Positions 46,931 through 57,085 of a stretch of DNA of 64,000 bases are shown here, in pieces. Position 1 is the stretch's first letter; the number at the start of each line of letters is the position of its first letter. The stretch comes from an uncultured Gammaproteobacteria bacterium (GTDB lineage: Bacteria; Pseudomonadota; Gammaproteobacteria; Pseudomonadales; Pseudohongiellaceae): the NCBI GenBank assembly GCA_903837345.1, contig CAILUG010000047.1, positions 27,020 through 91,019 of the forward strand, read 5' to 3'. The notes under the pieces were generated by a model. The model saw only the letters and a list, made by a program, of their open reading frames with translations. It did not search any database and had not been told where the DNA came from. The translations under genes were made by a program, and so were the position numbers.

Positions 46931-47911
46931 ATGTCTGAATTTCAACCTTTCAATGAGCTCACTCCCGATCTGGTGCTGACAGCTGTAGAAAGCACGGGCC
47001 TGTGCTGTGATGGCCGCATGCTGGCTCTCAACAGTTACGAAAACCGCGTTTATCAGGTGGGTGTTGAGGCTGCCGAACCCGTGGTTGTCAAATTCTACCG
47101 GCCCAATCGCTGGACCCGGGAACAGATCCAGGAAGAGCACGACTTTCTCGACGAACTGGTGGCAGCCGAGTTGCCGGTGGTGGCGCCGGTCAGGAATGAG
47201 TCTGGGCAGAGCATCCACCTGTGTCCACCCTACTTGTTTACCGTGTTTCCAAGACGCGGCGGACGTTTGCCGGAACTGGATTTCGACACGCTGCATGCAG
47301 TAGGCCGGACCCTGGGCAAATTGCACAGTGTCGGTGGCTTGCGTCCGTTTGCCCACCGGCCGGCGCTGACCATCAGCCACTTCGGCGTAGCCAGTTGTCA
47401 CTTTTTGCTTGAACACGACTTCATACCGGTTGAACTGCACAAGGCCTACGAGACACTCACAAGCGACTTGCTGGATCGTGTCGAAGACATTGTGGAAGAC
47501 TACAGCCACGTGAAGCAGCTGCGACTGCATGGTGACTGCCATCCGGGCAACATCCTGTGGCGTGACGGCCCGCTGCTGGTGGATTTTGATGATTGCCAGA
47601 CCGGGCCTGCCATCCAGGATCTGTGGATGCTGCTCTCGGGCGAACGCGACCAGCAGCAAGGCCAGTTGGCCGAGCTGATCGATGGCTATGCCACCTTCAA
47701 TGATTTCAATCCGGCCGAACTGGCGCTGGTTGAATCACTGCGAACCTTGCGCGTGATGCATTACGCGGCCTGGCTGGCGCGACGCTGGGACGATCCGGCC
47801 TTTCCCCGCAGCTTTCCCTGGTTCAATACTGCCCGCTACTGGTCGGCCCACATCCTCGAGCTGCGCGAGCAACTGGCGGCACTGGATGAACCCCCGCTGA
47901 AACTGTTCTGA
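46931..47911 (+). CDS. srkA: Stress response kinase A (SrkA/YihE)
   Basis: A 326-residue protein of the SrkA/RdoA family, a eukaryote-like Ser/Thr kinase with aminoglycoside-phosphotransferase fold. Visible are the N-terminal LNSYENRVYQVGVE, the catalytic loop LRLHGDCHPGNILW and the metal-binding LLVDFDDCQTGPA. In E. coli SrkA counters stress-linked programmed death. The ATG at 46931 (MSEFQPFNEL) matches the family N-terminus better than the upstream ATG at 46910. In E. coli dsbA follows this gene; here an M16 protease gene does. Confidence 0.93.
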   Translation: MSEFQPFNELTPDLVLTAVESTGLCCDGRMLALNSYENRVYQVGVEAAEPVVVKFYRPNRWTREQIQEEHDFLDELVAAELPVVAPVRNESGQSIHLCPPYLFTVFPRRGGRLPELDFDTLHAVGRTLGKLHSVGGLRPFAHRPALTISHFGVASCHFLLEHDFIPVELHKAYETLTSDLLDRVEDIVEDYSHVKQLRLHGDCHPGNILWRDGPLLVDFDDCQTGPAIQDLWMLLSGERDQQQGQLAELIDGYATFNDFNPAELALVESLRTLRVMHYAAWLARRWDDPAFPRSFPWFNTARYWSAHILELREQLAALDEPPLKLF

Positions 47912-47992
47912 CTGGTGCCGTTTTGGGCCTGTACCAGTGAGTGAGGGATTTGTTATGGTGCCGTTCCCGCTCAACTCTCGTTGTTTTCACGC

Positions 47993-50941
47993 ATGTCTTC
48001 ATTTCTGAATTTGCAGCCCCGCACGCGCGGAATGCTGGCAGCCCTGTTTGTGTTTGCGTTGATCGCAGTCGGCAACAGCCTCGTGGTGGTCGAGCGTGGC
48101 GCCATCACCGTCGAAAAAAGTCCCAACGACAAACGCGACTACCGGGCGCTCTGGCTCGAAAACGGCATGAAGGTGCTGCTGATCTCCGATCCTGCGGCCG
48201 ACCGTGCGGCCGCTTCCGTCAATGTGGCGGCCGGTTCCAACAGTGATCCTGCAGCGTTTCGGGGACTGGCACATTTCCTCGAACACATGCTGTTTCTCGG
48301 CACCGCCAAATACCCGCAGGCAGAGGAATACCAGGGGTTCATCACTTCGCATGGTGGCAGCCAGAACGCGTTTACTGCCTATGAAAACACCAATTTCTAT
48401 TTCGAGATCGATGCCAATTACCTGGAGCCGGCACTCGACCGCTTTTCGCAATTTTTCATCGCACCCACCTTTGCCAGTGACCATGTGAACCTGGAACGCA
48501 ACGCAGTGAATTCCGAATACCAGAGCGGCCTGCAGGATGACAGCCGGCGCAGCCAGGCGGTGATGAAAGCAATATTGAATCCCCTGCATCCGATGGCTGG
48601 TTTCTCGGTGGGCAGTCTCGACACGCTGCAGGATCATGACGGCGTCACGTTGCGCGATGCGCTGCTGGCCCATTACGACCGTTACTATTCTGCCAACCTG
48701 ATGTCAGTGGCCGTGCTCGGCAAGGACAATCTCGACCAGCTCGAACAGTGGGTGCGCATGCATTTTACCGCAGTGGCCAACAAGCACCGCAGCAAACCCT
48801 CCAGCAAGGAGCCGATGTTCAGGCCTGGCACTTTGCCGCTGCAACTCAACATCGAACCGGTGCGCGATGCGCGTGCCCTGAGCTATTCGTTCCCGATACC
48901 TGACATGCGCCTGCGTTATCGCGAGCGGCCGGTGGATTACCTGGCCAACATGCTCGGCCACGAAGGCGAAGGCAGTCTTCTCAAAGTGCTGCGCGATCTC
49001 GGCTGGGCCAATGCGCTGAGTGCCGGTGGCGGATTTGCAGCTGACAATCTCAACATGTTTGACGTCAACATCTCGCTCACCCAGAACGGCTTGCAGCATG
49101 TCGACGAGATCACCGCCTTGCTGTTCCAGTTCATCGACCTGATCAGCCAGAAGGGCGTGGCCGAATGGCAATACAAGGAATTTGCCACCATGTCGGCACT
49201 GGCGTTCCAGTACCAGGAACCAGGCGGCGCCGAGGGTCTTGTCACCGGCATGGCCGAACGCATGCAGTTCTATCCCATGCCGGATTTGATCACTTCCAGC
49301 TATTTCTATCGCAATTTCGATCCGCGCCTGATCCATAGCGTGCTGGACTTCATGCGCCCCGACAACATGCTGATGACGTTGTCCGCGCGCGGTGTGCCCA
49401 CCGACAAGATTGAGCCCTGGTATTCCACCAGATATTCCACCCGGCGCATCACGCCCGATCGCATCGCCCTCTGGCACCAGTATCCGCATCAGGCAGCTCT
49501 GGCCACCAATCGCCCCAATCCTTTCATCCCCGAGAATCTTGCAATCAAACCGCTGAAAGGCGAGCCGCTGCCCGCCACCGCTGCCAATGTGATGGACAAG
49601 CCGAAGTTGCTGGTCGACAGCGATGGTGTGCGTCTGTGGTTCAAGCAGGACAACCAGTTCTTCACCCCGCGCTCCAATTTTTTCGTCTATGCGATGACGC
49701 CGCTGTTCCAGAACTCGCTGCGCAATTCGCTGCTGGCCAATTTCGTGGTGTCGCTGGTCAATGACAAACTGAGTGCCTATGCCTACCCGGCCAACCTGGC
49801 AGGTGCTGATTTCGGCATCGGTGCCCGCAGCAGGGGTTTCACACTCGCACTCAGCGGCTACAGCGACAAGCAGTCGGGCTTGCTGGAAACCTTGCTGAAA
49901 ACGCTGACTGCTGCCGATTTCCGGCAGGAACGCTTCGACATCATCAAGACCGAAATGATCCGCAACTGGCAAAACGCCGAACTGCAAACGCCCTATATGC
50001 GGCTGTTCGGGGAAGTGCAGGCGCTGGTGGTGAATCCCTACTGGTCCAATGAAGAAAGCATTGCCGAAGTTCAAAACATCATGTTTTCGGATGTGAAGGA
50101 TTTTGTGCCGACCATGCTGGCCTCATTGCGACTCGATGCGCTCTATCACGGCAATGCACTCGACAGTGATGCCAGGGCAATGATGGATATTGTGACGCGC
50201 TATCTGCATCCTTCTGCCAGGGCGCCGGTTTCCGGCTTCGGCAGCGTGATCAAACTGCCGCCACACAGCCGCACGATCCAGGAGATGGCTATCGCCCATG
50301 ATGATTCAGCCATTGTGGTGTATTTGCAGGCGGCTGATGACAGCTGGCACACCCGCGGCCTGGTAAACCTGCTGGCTACCATGATGGCCTCGCCGTTTTT
50401 CGATACCCTGCGCACCCGGCAACAGCTGGGTTACGTGGTGAATGCCGGCACGCTGCCTATCCTGAAGGTGACGGGCCTGGCACTGACAATTGAATCACCG
50501 GTGGCCGATCCGCTCGAACTGGAATCCCGCATCAATGCTTTCCTCGCCTCTTATGCGCAAACACTGGCCGATATGCCGGCAGAACAGTTCAATGCCATCA
50601 AGTCAGGCTTCCTCAATGATCTGCGGCAGCTGCCTGACCAGCTGGATGCGCTCAGCAGCCGTTACTGGAGCGACATCCTGCTGGAAGAATTTACCGCAGA
50701 TTCCGGGCTGAAAATGGCGGACGCCGTGGCCAATGTCACCCAGCAGCAAGTGCTGGATTACTACAGAAGCTATGTGGCCGACAAAAATGCGGCGAGAGTG
50801 GTGGCGCGCACGGCAGGGCGTCCGCATCTGGCCGGCTTTCTTGCCCGCAAGGCAGAACCGAAGACAACAGTGGTGATCGAGGCCGGTCACACTTCATATA
50901 CGGATTTCAAGGCAGGCAAGCAGTTGTACACCTACCCTTAG
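47993..50941 (+). CDS. M16 family metallopeptidase (pitrilysin/insulinase-like)
   Basis: A 982-residue protein with an N-terminal hydrophobic helix (residues about 9-30, AALFVFALIAVGNSLVVV) that may be a signal or anchor, so it is likely periplasmic. The inverted zinc motif HFLEH lies at residues 94-98 and the third ligand in NAVNSEYQSG. Three further M16 domains follow, including an inactive one, giving the usual pitrilysin length. It degrades small peptides. The start is ATG 47993; TTG 47981 would add four residues. EamA follows 37 bases later. Confidence 0.9.
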   Translation: MSSFLNLQPRTRGMLAALFVFALIAVGNSLVVVERGAITVEKSPNDKRDYRALWLENGMKVLLISDPAADRAAASVNVAAGSNSDPAAFRGLAHFLEHMLFLGTAKYPQAEEYQGFITSHGGSQNAFTAYENTNFYFEIDANYLEPALDRFSQFFIAPTFASDHVNLERNAVNSEYQSGLQDDSRRSQAVMKAILNPLHPMAGFSVGSLDTLQDHDGVTLRDALLAHYDRYYSANLMSVAVLGKDNLDQLEQWVRMHFTAVANKHRSKPSSKEPMFRPGTLPLQLNIEPVRDARALSYSFPIPDMRLRYRERPVDYLANMLGHEGEGSLLKVLRDLGWANALSAGGGFAADNLNMFDVNISLTQNGLQHVDEITALLFQFIDLISQKGVAEWQYKEFATMSALAFQYQEPGGAEGLVTGMAERMQFYPMPDLITSSYFYRNFDPRLIHSVLDFMRPDNMLMTLSARGVPTDKIEPWYSTRYSTRRITPDRIALWHQYPHQAALATNRPNPFIPENLAIKPLKGEPLPATAANVMDKPKLLVDSDGVRLWFKQDNQFFTPRSNFFVYAMTPLFQNSLRNSLLANFVVSLVNDKLSAYAYPANLAGADFGIGARSRGFTLALSGYSDKQSGLLETLLKTLTAADFRQERFDIIKTEMIRNWQNAELQTPYMRLFGEVQALVVNPYWSNEESIAEVQNIMFSDVKDFVPTMLASLRLDALYHGNALDSDARAMMDIVTRYLHPSARAPVSGFGSVIKLPPHSRTIQEMAIAHDDSAIVVYLQAADDSWHTRGLVNLLATMMASPFFDTLRTRQQLGYVVNAGTLPILKVTGLALTIESPVADPLELESRINAFLASYAQTLADMPAEQFNAIKSGFLNDLRQLPDQLDALSSRYWSDILLEEFTADSGLKMADAVANVTQQQVLDYYRSYVADKNAARVVARTAGRPHLAGFLARKAEPKTTVVIEAGHTSYTDFKAGKQLYTYP

Positions 50942-50978
50942 GTGGAACTGGTGCTGCATTGGCAGGAGATGGACAAGC

Positions 50979-51917
50979 ATGCGCGCGTGGCTGGGATTCT
51001 GGTTGTCGTTGCTCACCGCGGTAATGTGGGGAATGCTGCCGGTAGCAATGGTGCTGGTGCTCGGCAAGCTTGATGTCATCAGCATCACCTGGGCCCGCTT
51101 CGTGTTTGCGACCTTGTGTGTCGGTTTGTTGCTCCGGCAGCGCAAACAGTTGCCAACACTGCAGTTGCTCGACAGCAGCCGGCGCTGGCTCCTGCTGGTG
51201 GCTGTACTGGGCCTGCTCGGCAACTTCCTGCTTTATCTGATCGGGCTTGATCTGCTCAATCCCGAAGCCACCCAGACCATCATCCAGGTCGCCCCCATCG
51301 TGCTGCTGTTTGGCAGTGTCTGGTTCAACGGCGAACGTCTGGCGCCACTGGAGTGGGGCGGAGCCTTGTTGCTGATGCTGGGACTGGTCCTGTTCTTCAA
51401 CCAGAAACTGGCAGGTCTGTTCAGCGCGCTGGGCGGTGAAACCCTGGGCGTGCTCAGCATGCTCGCTGCCGCATTGTCGTGGAGTATCTATGGCCTGGTG
51501 CAGAAAAAACTGTTGCAGCAACTCAGCTCGCTGCAGCTGACGTTCATGATCTATGCCGCCGGCGCTGTCGTGTTGCTGGTGTTTATCTCACCCCACGCGA
51601 TGTTGCAGCTCTCACTGGTACAATACAGTGCACTGTTGTTCTGCTGTCTCAACATGGTGATTGGCTATGGCGCCTTCACCGAAGCCATGCAGGTGTGGCA
51701 AGCCGCAAAAGTGAGCGCCGTGATCGCACTGGCACCCGTGTTCACGATCCTGTCGATGAAAGTCGCGGTCTGGGCCATGCCCGCACATTTCGTCAGCAGC
51801 CAGTTGAATGCCCTGGCTTATGCAGGTGCCCTGGTGGTAGTGGCAGGCTCAATGCTGGCGGCGTTGGGAAAGCTGACAGGGAAGAAAAAGGTCCCTGGCG
51901 ACTGCGTATCGAAATGA
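50979..51917 (+). CDS. EamA-family (DMT) transporter
   Basis: A 312-residue inner-membrane protein with ten helices in two EamA repeats. LSLLTAVMWGMLPVAMVLVL starts repeat one, and AAALSWSIYGLVQKKLLQQL starts repeat two. Members export amino acids or other small metabolites; the substrate is unknown. GGAG lies about 10 bases before the ATG. It probably forms a transcript with the M16 gene upstream, and it ends 66 bases from the convergent DUF4337 gene. Confidence 0.88.
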   Translation: MRAWLGFWLSLLTAVMWGMLPVAMVLVLGKLDVISITWARFVFATLCVGLLLRQRKQLPTLQLLDSSRRWLLLVAVLGLLGNFLLYLIGLDLLNPEATQTIIQVAPIVLLFGSVWFNGERLAPLEWGGALLLMLGLVLFFNQKLAGLFSALGGETLGVLSMLAAALSWSIYGLVQKKLLQQLSSLQLTFMIYAAGAVVLLVFISPHAMLQLSLVQYSALLFCCLNMVIGYGAFTEAMQVWQAAKVSAVIALAPVFTILSMKVAVWAMPAHFVSSQLNALAYAGALVVVAGSMLAALGKLTGKKKVPGDCVSK

Positions 51918-51983
51918 ACACAAGCAGATTTCCCAGGACTCTGGCGGGCAGTGCGCTGGTGCAAATCAACTGAAAAGGAACTT

Positions 51984-52592
51984 TCAAGAAAGCAGGCGTG
52001 CCAGATAGTCCGAGTGCAGGTGCCAGCCCAGCAGTCCGGCCAGCCCCATGATCACACCCAGTGTCGTAGGTACCAGCGCCATCCAGTACAGCCATTTCTT
52101 GTGCGTCAGTGCGGTAAGCGCCAGCAGTGAAATTGCCAATGCCACCAAAGTGTCTGACAGGTCAAACTGGTCATCACGGTAGTTCAGCGAGTCATAGGTT
52201 TGCTGGTCCTGTTCGGCCTGCTTGCTTAACAATTCCTTTTTCTGGCTTTGTTCCGTTGCGATGCCTTCATATCTGGCCATGGCCTCCTGGTATTGCCCGC
52301 GTTTGTCTGCTGGCACCAGTGACTCTGTCAGGCTGAGCTGGGTGAGAGTCGCCTTGGCAACCTCCTCGCGAATATTGCGGGCCTGGTAGTACGACCAGTG
52401 GTCGAGCTTGTCGGCCTGGGCCTGTTGCATTGCCTGCACAATGTTGTCGTCTTTGACCTTGCACACACCCAGGAAGGTGGCCAGCAGGGCAACGGTGATT
52501 GCCACCAATGTGCTCAAACGGCTCGCAGCAGCTCTCTCGTGAGCGTCACTCTCAAGGGCATTATTCACGGATTCCATTGGATCAATGTCCAT
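51984..52592 (-). CDS. DUF4337-type membrane protein
   Basis: A 202-residue protein with one N-terminal helix (STLVAITVALLATFLGVCKV), a long, likely coiled-coil middle (residues about 50-140, rich in Q, K, E and A) and two C-terminal helices. The layout and the KVKDDNIVQAMQQAQADKLDHWSYYQ type of segment match DUF4337 (function unknown). Start ATG 52592 gives MDIDPMESVNN; ATG 52577 is possible. It is divergent from the efflux adaptor gene, with about 198 bases between them, where promoters should lie. No membership in an operon. Confidence 0.75.
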   Translation of the reverse strand: MDIDPMESVNNALESDAHERAAASRLSTLVAITVALLATFLGVCKVKDDNIVQAMQQAQADKLDHWSYYQARNIREEVAKATLTQLSLTESLVPADKRGQYQEAMARYEGIATEQSQKKELLSKQAEQDQQTYDSLNYRDDQFDLSDTLVALAISLLALTALTHKKWLYWMALVPTTLGVIMGLAGLLGWHLHSDYLARLLS

Positions 52593-52790
52593 AAGTGCGG
52601 TTCCAGGCAGTGTTTGTGGCGATTCTGATTGTAATGCGAACGATTCACACCTGCTGTCCAGTAAGGATAATATTTGCAAACTTCATGGAAGCTATCGCGC
52701 AAAGGTATGGCGCTGGCCGGGTTTCGACTACGATAGCGCCCCATGCGTAAAGACAACTGGCAAGATGCGCCGCCAGCAACAGGAAAATTC

Positions 52791-54002
52791 ATGTCCAATT
52801 CGATTGCAGGCTCTGTGCCTGGCCGATCACGTGGGAAAGTCTGGTCTGTCGGAGGGCTTTTGCTCGCTGCGGTGCTGGGCGGGTATTGGTATTTCAATCA
52901 TGCGAGTACCGGCAACACCGGTCGTGTCAATAATGTCGCGCCCGTGCGCATCGCCAAGGTTGAAAAACGCGACATGGCGGTAATCGACCGCAGCCTCGGT
53001 ACTGTACTGGCCAATACGCTGGTGCAGGTCTCTGCACGCGTACAAGGCACACTTGAGAAAGCCACGTTCAAGGAAGGGCAGTTCGTCCACAAGGGCGACT
53101 TGCTGTTCCAGATTGACCCCAGGCCTTTCCAGGTGGCGCTGGCGCAAGCGCAGGCCGCCTACCAGCGGGATCAGGCGCAGCTGGAAAATGCACTGCGTGA
53201 CAAACAGCGCTTTACGGAACTCAATCAGAAGATGCAAGGCTCAACTTCTGCCCAACAGCGCGATACCTCCAGCAGCAATGCCGCGGCACTGGCGGCCACG
53301 GTGGCGGGGGACAAGGCTGCAGTGGACCTGGCAGAACTCAACCTGGGTTATACACAAATCCGTTCTCCCATTGATGGCAAGACCGGTGCAGTGCTGATCC
53401 AGCCAGGCAACATGATCAATGGGACCGGCGCCAATGGGGCGCCACTGGTTACCATTGCCGAAGTCCACCCGGTAAAAGTTTCCTTCACATTGTCGCAAGC
53501 CGAATTGCCACGCATCCAGGCCCGTCAGCGCAACGGCCAGATACTGGCGGTTCTTGATGTGCAGGATGCCACCGGCCACAATCTGGCAGCGCCGGTTGAT
53601 TTCATCGGCAACATCGTCAGCAGCCAGAGCGGCACCATCGAGTTGCGTGCCACATTTCCCAACGAAGATCTGTCGCTGGTGCCAGGCCAGCTTGCCAATG
53701 CCACGGTTCAGCTGGAGACCATCCATGATGCCCTGGTGATTCCGCGCGAAGGCGTCAACGACAGCCCCAGCGGTCCATTTGTTTTCATGGTGGAAGGTGA
53801 GAAGGCAAAACAGGTTCCGGTCAACGTGTTGTTCGACGATGGCACCAGCGTCGCGATTTCAGGCATGGTTGCACCCGGTGCAAGCGTGATCATTGAAGGC
53901 CAGCTGCGTGTCGTGCCGGATGGCAAAGTCCGCATCCTGGATGGGCAAACCCCCAATGGGGATGAACAGCCGAAGCGTGAAAACAAAGGCAACATCAAAT
54001 GA
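52791..54002 (+). CDS. mdtA: RND periplasmic adaptor (MdtA-like)
   Basis: A 403-residue membrane fusion protein, anchored by an N-terminal helix (WSVGGLLLAAVLGGYWYFNH). It has the lipoyl/hairpin segments KATFKEGQFVHKGDLLFQIDPRPFQVAL and LNLGYTQIRSPIDGKTGAVLIQPGNMI, and a beta-barrel with VHPVKVSFTLSQAELP, as in MdtA. It links the MdtB/MdtC-type permeases to the outer-membrane factor. AGGAAAATTC precedes ATG 52791; an upstream in-frame ATG at 52743 is less likely. Its stop overlaps the start of the next gene (ATGA). Codon style is that of the left-hand part of the window. Confidence 0.9.
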   Translation: MSNSIAGSVPGRSRGKVWSVGGLLLAAVLGGYWYFNHASTGNTGRVNNVAPVRIAKVEKRDMAVIDRSLGTVLANTLVQVSARVQGTLEKATFKEGQFVHKGDLLFQIDPRPFQVALAQAQAAYQRDQAQLENALRDKQRFTELNQKMQGSTSAQQRDTSSSNAAALAATVAGDKAAVDLAELNLGYTQIRSPIDGKTGAVLIQPGNMINGTGANGAPLVTIAEVHPVKVSFTLSQAELPRIQARQRNGQILAVLDVQDATGHNLAAPVDFIGNIVSSQSGTIELRATFPNEDLSLVPGQLANATVQLETIHDALVIPREGVNDSPSGPFVFMVEGEKAKQVPVNVLFDDGTSVAISGMVAPGASVIIEGQLRVVPDGKVRILDGQTPNGDEQPKRENKGNIK

Positions 54003-57000
54003 ACATTTCTTCACAGTTCATCTTGCGGCCGGTCATGACCTGTCTGGTCATGGCAGCACTGGTCATCTTCGGAGTGTTTGGCTACGTCACCCTGCCGGTC
54101 AGCGAGTTGCCCAACATCGAATTTCCGACCATCGAAGTACAAGCCAACCTGCCTGGCGCCGATCCGGAAACCATGGGGTCAGCCGTGGCGACGCCGCTCG
54201 AAAACGTGTTCGCTTCGATTCCCGGCCTCAGTACGATGACATCGAACAGCGGCCAGGGCTTCACCAACATCCAGCTGCAATTCCGTCTTGAACGCAATAT
54301 CGACGCTGCTGCGCAGGACGTGCAGGCGGCGATTTCCAGTGTGCTGCGTCGTCTGCCGCGTGCGATGCCGAATCCGCCCACGCTGCAGAAGAATGATCCG
54401 TCCTCACAGGCGATCTTCATTATTTCGCTGTATTCGGACACGGTGCCTGCCAGCAAGGTTGACCAGTATGCGCGCAGCCTGCTCATACCCCAGTTGTCCA
54501 CGATTTCAGGCGTGGCGCAAATTGATATTTTCGGAGGGTCCCGTTATGCAGTTCGTATCCAGGCCGATCCGGCCGCGCTTGCCGCGCGGCAAATGAGCTT
54601 GCTGGATCTGCAGACTGCCGTGGCACTAACCAATACCAACGCGGCTGCCGGCAACCTTAACGGCCCGACCCGGACTGCTATCATCCATGCCGAAGGCCAG
54701 CTCGATTCTGCTGAAGCCTTCCGCAAGCAGGTGATTGCCTATCGCAACGGCGCGCCGGTGACCTTCGGAGATGTGGCCAAGGTGGAGGACAGTTTCGAGA
54801 ACGTCCGTTCCATCAGCTGGCTGAATGACCACCGGGCCGTCACGATAGGAGTAAAACGCCAACCTGACTCCAACAGCATCGCCATCGTCGACCAGATCAA
54901 GAAGGTGTTGCCTGCTTTTGCTTCGCAACTGCCTGCCGGCATTCACATGGAGGTGTTCTATGATCGGAGCCAGACCATTCGTGCGGCAGTGGACGATGTG
55001 CAGTATTCGCTGCTGATTGCCGCTGCGCTGGTGGTGGCTGTCATTTTCCTGTTTTTGCGCAAGGTCAGTGCCACCGTCATCCCGTCGCTGGCGCTGCCGA
55101 TCTCGGTGATCGGTACCTTCGGCGGCATGTCGGTGCTCGGCTTCAACCTCGACAACCTGTCACTGATGGTGCTGACGCTATCAGTCGGCTTTGTGGTCGA
55201 TGACGCCATCGTGATGCTGGAGAACATCGTACGTCACGTCGAGCAGGGTGACACGCCGTTCCAGGCCGCCCTCAAGGGCTCGAAGGAAATCGGTTTCACC
55301 ATTTTGTCGATGACATTGTCGCTGGCGGCGGCCTTCATCCCGATCCTGTTCATGAGCGGTGTCATCGGTCGACTGTTGCACGAGTTCGCCGTCACTATCA
55401 TCGTAGCCATCGTGATTTCCGGTTTCGTGTCGGTGACGCTGACTCCGATGTTGTGCGCGCGCGTGCTGCGTGACGAGAAACATGAAAAGCACAACCGTTT
55501 CTACCGGTTGAGCGAGGCGGTCTTCATGGCCATGCAGAATGCCTATGATCGCACGCTGCAATGGGCGCTGGCGCACCGGCCGTTCATCCTGGGAATATTT
55601 TTCCTGAGTGTCATTTCCAGCTACGCACTGTTCACTGTCATGCAGCAGGATTTCCTGCCCAGCGACGACACCGGCATGATCAGGGGCGGCGTGCAGACTG
55701 CCACCGGCACTTCCTTTGACCAGGCAATAGCCTATACCAAAGCAGTGTCGAAGATTGTCCAGCAGGACCCGAGCGTTGCGTTCGTCAGGGGCGAGGACAG
55801 CGGCAACATGATCATTGCGTTGAAGCCGGAGTCGCAACGACATCAGTCGGCGGAACAGATTGTGGCCGGGCTGCGGCGCAAAACCCAGGACATTCCCGGC
55901 ACATCCGTAACATTCACCAATCCGCCTACGATCCGTGTCGGAGCCAGGAACACCCGCTCCAGCTATCAATATACGTTGCAAGGGCTGGATCTGATTGAAC
56001 TGCAAGCGACCTCCGACAAGCTGGTGCAGACACTGAAGGAAGACCCGACTTTCGTCGGCGTCAACAGTGACCAGGACAAGCAGGCACCCGCCATCAAGGT
56101 AACGATTGACCGCACGCGCGCCGCCGCGCTTGGCGTCAATCCGGCCGAAATCCAGAACGTGCTGGCACTGGCCTTTGGTGGCCAGCAGGTGTCGCAGATC
56201 TATGCCACTACCGACCAGTATCAGGTCATTCTGGAACTGCTGCCGCAATTCCAGCTCGACGCATCCGGCTTGTCGCGACTCTATCTGCCCGGCACCGGAG
56301 GAGCGATGGTGCCGCTGACGTCAGTCACCACAATCAGCCGCAGTACCATGCCTCCGGTCATCAGTCATGCCGGCCAGATTCCGGCTATTACGGTGTCGTT
56401 CGACCTGGCCCCCGGCAAAGCGTTGAGCGACGCCGTCAGTGGTGTTGCCAAAGCCACCGACAAAATCGGCATGCCTGCCAGCGTGCAAGGCAGTTTCGCC
56501 GGCACGGCCGCGGCCTTCCAGGATTCCACTGCCAACATGGGTTGGTTGCTGTTGGTGGCAATCATTGTGGTCTATATCATCCTCGGCATCCTTTATGAGA
56601 GCTTCATCCATCCGCTGACAATCCTGTCAGGTCTGCCATCTGCCGCGCTGGGTGCCCTGCTGACCTTGTATCTGGCGCACTTGCCGCTGACCATCTATGC
56701 ATTTGTCGGCATGATCATGCTGGTGGGTATCGTCAAGAAGAACGCGATCATGATGATCGACTTCGCGCTTGATGCCGAACGCAACCAGGGCAAGAGCCCG
56801 CGGGAAGCCATCCACCAAGCCTGCTTGCTGCGTCTGCGGCCGATCTTGATGACGACCATGGCAGCACTCTTGGGCGCATTGCCGCTGATGCTCGGCACCG
56901 GCACAGGCTCGGAGCTTCGTCATCCCCTCGGTATCAGCATCGTCGGCGGTCTCATCGTCAGCCAGGCGCTGACGCTGTTCACCACGCCGGTGATCTACTT

Positions 57001-57085
57001 GGCCTTTGACCGGCTTGCCGATCGTTTCGGACTCTCCGTCTCCCACGGTGCGGGCGACGACCGTGAAGAGGAGATATCCGGGTGA
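53999..57085 (+). CDS. mdtB: RND efflux permease (MdtB-like)
   Basis: A 1028-residue AcrB-type proton antiporter; with MdtC-type partners it forms a heterotrimer. Conserved parts are the N-terminal [19 protein letters not shown], the TM4 Asp pair in [17 protein letters not shown], and [20 protein letters not shown] near TM10. It starts by ATGA overlap with mdtA and ends by GTGA overlap with mdtC. Codon choice up to about 56.7 kb is like the genes to its left. The last ~350 bases look more like the following genes, and they include a 32-base stretch identical to mdtC (56735-56766). The gene may therefore be a hybrid. Confidence 0.9.
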   Translation: MNISSQFILRPVMTCLVMAALVIFGVFGYVTLPVSELPNIEFPTIEVQANLPGADPETMGSAVATPLENVFASIPGLSTMTSNSGQGFTNIQLQFRLERNIDAAAQDVQAAISSVLRRLPRAMPNPPTLQKNDPSSQAIFIISLYSDTVPASKVDQYARSLLIPQLSTISGVAQIDIFGGSRYAVRIQADPAALAARQMSLLDLQTAVALTNTNAAAGNLNGPTRTAIIHAEGQLDSAEAFRKQVIAYRNGAPVTFGDVAKVEDSFENVRSISWLNDHRAVTIGVKRQPDSNSIAIVDQIKKVLPAFASQLPAGIHMEVFYDRSQTIRAAVDDVQYSLLIAAALVVAVIFLFLRKVSATVIPSLALPISVIGTFGGMSVLGFNLDNLSLMVLTLSVGFVVDDAIVMLENIVRHVEQGDTPFQAALKGSKEIGFTILSMTLSLAAAFIPILFMSGVIGRLLHEFAVTIIVAIVISGFVSVTLTPMLCARVLRDEKHEKHNRFYRLSEAVFMAMQNAYDRTLQWALAHRPFILGIFFLSVISSYALFTVMQQDFLPSDDTGMIRGGVQTATGTSFDQAIAYTKAVSKIVQQDPSVAFVRGEDSGNMIIALKPESQRHQSAEQIVAGLRRKTQDIPGTSVTFTNPPTIRVGARNTRSSYQYTLQGLDLIELQATSDKLVQTLKEDPTFVGVNSDQDKQAPAIKVTIDRTRAAALGVNPAEIQNVLALAFGGQQVSQIYATTDQYQVILELLPQFQLDASGLSRLYLPGTGGAMVPLTSVTTISRSTMPPVISHAGQIPAITVSFDLAPGKALSDAVSGVAKATDKIGMPASVQGSFAGTAAAFQDSTANMGWLLLVAIIVVYIILGILYESFIHPLTILSGLPSAALGALLTLYLAHLPLTIYAFVGMIMLVGIVKKNAIMMIDFALDAERNQGKSPREAIHQACLLRLRPILMTTMAALLGALPLMLGTGTGSELRHPLGISIVGGLIVSQALTLFTTPVIYLAFDRLADRFGLSVSHGAGDDREEEISG
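56735..56766 (+). repeat. 32-base exact match to mdtC (copy 1)
   Basis: Bases 56735-56766 are identical to 59989-60020. Both encode the conserved [11 protein letters not shown] segment near TM10 of the RND permeases. The match is in the expected homologous position, but exact identity over 32 bases also makes it a candidate crossover or misassembly site. Confidence 0.9.

Noticed and set aside
48704..50074. 456-codon minus-strand open frame
   Set aside because: Antisense to the M16 protease, with no domain or ribosome site.
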